44,719 nucleotides of DNA from JBBDXA01 sp040902585 (GTDB lineage: Bacteria > Planctomycetota > Phycisphaerae > Phycisphaerales > Phycisphaeraceae), in the NCBI GenBank assembly GCA_040902585.1, contig JBBDXA010000052.1, positions 1 to 44,719 of the forward strand, read 5' to 3'. Below, piece by piece: positions 41,425 through 44,719 of the stretch. The number at the start of each line of letters is the position of its first letter. Positions within the stretch are counted from its first letter, which is position 1. The notes under the pieces are model-generated. The model had not been told where the DNA came from. It worked only from the letters and a program-made list of their open reading frames with translations, and searched no databases. A program made the translations under genes and the position numbers.

Positions 41425-42027
41425 ATGATTCATTTTAAGTGCCACCGCTGCAAGCGCCAGATTGCCGTGCCCGAGGGGTACGTTGGAAAGAAGGTCAAGT
41501 GCCCGGCCTGTTCGATCGTGACGATCGTGCCGGACATTCCCGGGGCCCAGGAAGCGAAGGCTCGTCAGGCTGCGGCGCAGGTACCGCCTCCGCCGCCGGT
41601 GCCGGTGCCGCCGCCCCCGCCGCTGGACCCGTTGGATCAACTCGCGGCCGCGGCGACGGATGATGTCATTGATGAAGGCTATGGTCAGCGCGGTTCACCC
41701 CCACCGCTTCCATCGCAAGCAGGGCGGGCGGGCGAAGGGCAGCGTGGCTATCCCATGCGACGGCGCAGGCCGCGACACTGGCTGGTGTTCCTCATCTTGA
41801 TCCTGCTGGGCATCCCGGCAGGCGTGGGCGTCGGGCATCTGATTTTTTACATCAACGCACAATCGCTCATCGACCAGATCAGACTGGTGAGCCCGGATAC
41901 CGTCACGGCGATCGCCTGGGGCAACTCAAGGCACCACGAGATGCTCATCTACGGCGGCATCGGCGGACTGGTGGTGGGCCTGGTCGGCGGCCTGCTGATC
42001 ATGGCGGTGCGGCAGGGCGGAAGGTAG
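41425..42027 (+). CDS. Zinc-ribbon / Pro-rich / two-helix membrane protein
   Basis: 200 aa. MIHFKCHRCKRQIAVPEGYVG begins an MJ0042-like zinc ribbon (CxxC ... CPAC) that is frequent in planctomycetes. Then come a Pro-rich stretch (PPPPPVPVPPPPP), a basic segment (MRRRRPRH) and two membrane helices (WLVFLILILLGIPAGVGVG and LVVGLVGGLLIMAV). Function unknown. ATG 41425 starts the zinc ribbon; an upstream in-frame ATG at 41398 is possible, and no ribosome site decides between them. Confidence 0.75.
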   Translation: MIHFKCHRCKRQIAVPEGYVGKKVKCPACSIVTIVPDIPGAQEAKARQAAAQVPPPPPVPVPPPPPLDPLDQLAAAATDDVIDEGYGQRGSPPPLPSQAGRAGEGQRGYPMRRRRPRHWLVFLILILLGIPAGVGVGHLIFYINAQSLIDQIRLVSPDTVTAIAWGNSRHHEMLIYGGIGGLVVGLVGGLLIMAVRQGGR

Positions 42028-42034
42028 ATCAATT

Positions 42035-42138
42035 AAAAAACGGAACGGAATCTGGATCGGCGAAAAGCGACGTTCAACCCGCGCCGATGCAATCAGCGCG
42101 TTACCGTCTTTGGCTGTTTCGCTGCCGATCCTGTTCCG
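42035..42138 (-). terminator. Long stem with T6 tract on the minus strand
   Basis: 42041-42070 (CGGAACGGAA, GGATCGGC, AGCGA) pairs with 42119-42138 in blocks, with an inner CGCGC/GCGCG stem (42080-42084/42096-42100). On the minus strand TTTTTT follows, so it could end transcription coming from the protease gene. The stretch 42139-42402 between holds no gene I recognise. Confidence 0.4.
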
Positions 42139-42402
42139 TCCCGTCACAGACTCTCTCGGGCCTTCGCTGAACTTCTCCCTCTGCTTCGAGGACTCTACCC
42201 CTGATCATTTTCCTGTCCGATCCTTCGGGGGTGAAATTGCGAAAAAAGACGGGCGGCGGCTGGCTAAGCGATCAGTAGAATTGGCGTCGCGGGGCCTGAT
42301 ACCCCTTTGGACTTGTGTTGCTTTCGCTCCGAGCCTTGAGGCCCGTCCTCTCTTCCTATTTTAGCACCACCCCCTTCGATCACAAGAAAAATCTTCACGA
42401 CT

Positions 42403-44253
42403 TCAAATCATTTCAACCGTGATTCTGCTCCCTTCGATCCGCACCACGCGAACGCGCCGGCCCACATCGATCCATCCGCCCACACTCGCCACATCCACAT
42501 CGCGCCCTTCGATGCGCACGCGCCCCGAAGGGCGCAGCTCCGTGATCGACCGGCCTTCGTCGCCGACCTTCACGCGCCCGTCGCCCACCGCGTCGGAACC
42601 CGCTAACTCCTTCCGGGCGGCGGCGATGCGCGGGTCTTCATCGGCGCCTTCCACTTCATCGCCTTCGCTGTTGACGGGGCGGCGCTCAAGCCCGCTCTCG
42701 GGCGTCGGATTGTTGGCCGAGACCATCGCCTTCTGGCTGGTCGACAGCGCGAGGCGATCGAACAGCGGGAAGGAGCCGTGATGGCGCACGAGCACGATCA
42801 GGGCAATGCCCGAGACGACGAAGGCGCCGAAGGTCCAGAGGATGGAATTCTGAAGGTCGCTGACCATGCCCGGCGTGTAGTTGGGCAGGTTGCCGCCGAC
42901 GGGAACGACCGACATGATCAGCCCGGCGAGAATCGCCACGATGCCGCTGATGCCCAGGACGCCGAAGCCCGGCGTGACGAACAGTTCCACTGCCAGCAGG
43001 ATGAAACCGACGAAGATCAGCAGCAGATGCCAGAACTCACTGAGGCCCACGAGCATGGGCGAGATGATGAGAATGATCAGGGCGACCGCACCGACAATCG
43101 CCGGGATGACCAGCCCGGGAAAGAGCATCTCGATTCCAAAGCCCACGAGAAGCACGGCAATCAGCGCGAACCTGACCGGCCAGGAGACGAGAAACCCCGC
43201 CATCGTTTCCGACCAGGTCTCCTGGACGCGGATCACTTCCGTAGCGTTGAGAAATGCTTTGATGTCCTGATCGGTGACGAACGTGCCTTCCAGCGCCAGG
43301 CCGTACTTCACGGCCTGCCGCGTGGAGAGCGTCAGCAGGGTGTTGCCCGCGTGAACCTGTTCGACGAGTTTCCACTGCCCGCGGTCGGCCTCGGTCGCCA
43401 GTTCGCGCACCGAGCCGCCCACCGGTTCATCGCCGCCGCCCGCGGCGCTGTTCAACAATTCGCTCACGGCATCGGCGATGCTGCTGCGCGACTTGCCTTC
43501 GACCATGATCTGATAATCGACATCGTTGACCAGCAGCCTGCGCGGGTTGCCATCCGCATCTTTCTCTGACTTGTGTTCGACGAGAAACACCTTGGGCCCC
43601 AGTACGCACATGGCGTGGAACAGGGCGTAGGGGTAACCGTTGTCCTCCGCGTTCTCGCGGAACTCCGAGAGCAGCGGGCTTAGGATCTTGGCGCGTTCGG
43701 TCGGCGCCAGGCTGCCGCCCAGGGCGTTGATCGGGGCGCAGTCGCCGGTCGTCCCGGCCGGTGCCATGATGATGTGATCACACGACGACGAGATCATGAT
43801 GCCGGCCGAGTAGGCCTTGTCGTTGATCCATGCGATGGTGGGGATTTTCGCGCCGCTGGCGGACTGGATTTTGCCGCGGATGAACTTGCAGATTTCCAGG
43901 GCGGTATCGAGTTGTCCGCCGAAGGTGTTGACTTCAAAGACAATGACCTCCGCGCCGACTTCGATGGCGCGCTCGACGCGACGCTGCATGCTTTCGAGCG
44001 TGAAGGTGTAGATGTTGCCTTCGATGGGGACGATGTAGACCTTCGCGCCGCCGGGCAGGGGCACGGTATCGCGACGAATCAGAACGGTGGATTTGGGCGC
44101 GGCGGGGGCGGGGGCGGGGGCATCGGCCTTGGGCGATTCGTCTCCCGGCTCTTGCGCCAGGGCGGGCGGGTTGAATGACGTAAGTGCATGCCCCAGCGCC
44201 AGCAGCGCGAGCGCGAGGAACATGATCAGGCGTCGGGTGCGTGCGTTCATCAT
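42403..44253 (-). CDS. NfeD-like membrane-bound serine protease (ClpP class)
   Basis: 616 aa. Signal/anchor (11-33), then a ClpP/SppA-like protease domain (about 70-320): VIVFEVNTFGGQLDTA, catalytic Ser in INDKAYSAGIMISSSCD (about 148), DHIIMAPAGTTGDCAPI. A membrane section of five or so helices (about 365-500) follows, then a C-terminal OB-fold NfeD domain (LRPSGRVRIEGRDVDVASVGGWIDVGRRVRVVRIEG). Such proteins cleave membrane substrates such as stomatins and act in membrane quality control (family knowledge); the usual stomatin partner is not seen here. TATAAT lies five bases before ATG 44253. Confidence 0.92.
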   Translation of the reverse strand: MMNARTRRLIMFLALALLALGHALTSFNPPALAQEPGDESPKADAPAPAPAAPKSTVLIRRDTVPLPGGAKVYIVPIEGNIYTFTLESMQRRVERAIEVGAEVIVFEVNTFGGQLDTALEICKFIRGKIQSASGAKIPTIAWINDKAYSAGIMISSSCDHIIMAPAGTTGDCAPINALGGSLAPTERAKILSPLLSEFRENAEDNGYPYALFHAMCVLGPKVFLVEHKSEKDADGNPRRLLVNDVDYQIMVEGKSRSSIADAVSELLNSAAGGGDEPVGGSVRELATEADRGQWKLVEQVHAGNTLLTLSTRQAVKYGLALEGTFVTDQDIKAFLNATEVIRVQETWSETMAGFLVSWPVRFALIAVLLVGFGIEMLFPGLVIPAIVGAVALIILIISPMLVGLSEFWHLLLIFVGFILLAVELFVTPGFGVLGISGIVAILAGLIMSVVPVGGNLPNYTPGMVSDLQNSILWTFGAFVVSGIALIVLVRHHGSFPLFDRLALSTSQKAMVSANNPTPESGLERRPVNSEGDEVEGADEDPRIAAARKELAGSDAVGDGRVKVGDEGRSITELRPSGRVRIEGRDVDVASVGGWIDVGRRVRVVRIEGSRITVEMI

Positions 44254-44258
44254 GGTCG

Positions 44259-44264
44259 ATTATA
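44259..44264 (-). promoter_or_regulatory. -10 box (TATAAT) of the NfeD-like gene
   Basis: TATAAT on the minus strand ends five bases before ATG 44253 (eight before ATG 44250), again without a ribosome site. Confidence 0.5.
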
Positions 44265-44363
44265 CGCGGGATAGGTCAGCCGATGAGCAGGCGGAAGTTC
44301 CCCCTCTGGCAAACGCCCCTCACTCTTCTGCGCAGTTAGTAATTCATTTTTGATTGTAAGCCA

Positions 44364-44392
44364 TTGTAACCGCCATTTGGAATTGGTAGACT
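44364..44392 (+). promoter_or_regulatory. Possible promoter of the last gene
   Basis: TTGTAA (44364-44369), 17-bp spacer, TAGACT (44387-44392), in an AT-rich stretch; leader of about 90 bases. Confidence 0.4.
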
Positions 44393-44489
44393 GCCATTCC
44401 CTTCTGCGGGCTGACGTTTGTTCCCTTTTCCAAGCGTCCTATCCAGCGTTCCGCTTTTCTCATTTACTCCCTTTTATTGGAGAAGAATC

Positions 44490-44719
44490 ATGACTCGTGA
44501 ATCGCGTGTCGGCAAGTGTCGCAGTACCGCTGTCGCCTGTGCGGCGATGGCCTGTCTGCTCGTCATGTCAAGTTCGGCCTGGGGCATCCTCGTGGATGCA
44601 TCGGCCAACCTCGGCGCAGTCGCGCCGGACCCGGGCACCGGACTGCGCGGGCAGTTCTTCGACTCCGGCGGAACGGTTGCCGACATCCGTACTCTGCTGG
44701 CCGCCAGCACCGCGCCTAA
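44490..44719 (+). CDS. N-terminus of a secreted protein, cut by the window edge
   Basis: ATG 44490 follows GGAGAAG by a proper distance and opens a frame of 76 codons that runs past the end. The first 36 residues form a signal peptide (MTRESRVGKCRSTAVA, MACLLVMSSSAWG). The mature start has GTGLRGQFFDSGG, which recalls the first strand of PA14-type or PEP-CTERM surface proteins of planctomycetes. That assignment is a guess from a short stretch; the rest is outside the window. Confidence 0.65.
   Translation, partial: MTRESRVGKCRSTAVACAAMACLLVMSSSAWGILVDASANLGAVAPDPGTGLRGQFFDSGGTVADIRTLLAASTAP

Noticed and set aside
42028..42402. tmRNA, RNase P, SRP or 6S RNA
   Set aside because: Looked for their conserved blocks on both strands by eye; none found.
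1..44719. Prophage or insertion sequence
   Set aside because: No integrase, transposase, terminase or phage structural gene was recognised; the hairpins lack an encoded mobilising enzyme.

Overview
The window looks like a contig from a Planctomycetota bacterium, probably a Phycisphaerae-like metagenome assembly. This is inferred from high GC, a small secreted protein of the planctomycete TIGR03067 type, Gram-negative envelope genes (lpxD, murJ, uppP) beside a DUF58/transglutaminase operon, and several short planctomycete-style lipoproteins. Three N runs (9142-9241, 15360-15369, 25641-25650) are assembly gaps, and each lies in repeated or self-complementary DNA.

Layout. 1-2.5 kb: a truncated unknown gene (-), a 59-aa lipoprotein (+), lpxD (-) and a frameshifted TIMP-like secreted protein (+). 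2.7-7.0 kb: a nuoG-type large subunit (-), then an MBOAT acyltransferase with its SGNH partner (-), probably a cell-surface acylation pair. 7.3-10.3 kb: a very large Ala/Lys-rich repeat protein with an N-terminal metallopeptidase-like region. 10.6-16.2 kb: a methyltransferase (+), uppP (-) and metH (+). 16.3-21.0 kb: a run of minus-strand genes (membrane protein, VanZ-like, murJ, a guanine-deaminase-like enzyme coupled to murJ by an ATGA overlap). 21.3-26.3 kb: a GT-C glycosyltransferase, a SulP transporter and moaA (+). 26.4-28.1 kb: an arsR / SRPBCC / small membrane protein / DUF4256 cluster (-). 28.8-32.3 kb: PPi-type phosphofructokinase (+) converging on lipB and purB (-). 32.4-35.2 kb: an ECF sigma factor and a large one-TM anti-sigma-like protein. 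35.5-42.0 kb: TIGR03067 protein, then scpB / zinc ribbon / lipoprotein / DUF58 / transglutaminase / zinc ribbon (+). 42.4-44.3 kb: NfeD/ClpP-class membrane protease (-). The window ends in the N-terminus of a secreted protein.

The most unusual content is between and inside the genes. (i) At least eleven long hairpin repeats with 25-40 bp arms and 20-90 nt loops, in several unrelated sequence families (A-D), sit at gene ends; one is read in frame through a glycosyltransferase. (ii) Period-7 and period-8 tandem repeats arranged as inverted pairs sit at gene borders and also inside conserved enzymes (methyltransferase, MurJ, MoaA, PurB) with the frame kept. (iii) Two further short palindrome families lie inside genes: a 17-mer gives the same peptide in NuoG and LipB, and a CCTCCC-type hairpin lies in NuoG and UppP. 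(iv) Many genes have a TAnnnT -10 box ending 5-8 nt before the ATG and no Shine-Dalgarno, which implies leaderless transcripts; the arsR promoter also carries a palindromic operator between its -35 and -10. No tRNA, rRNA, CRISPR array, transposase or phage gene was recognised.
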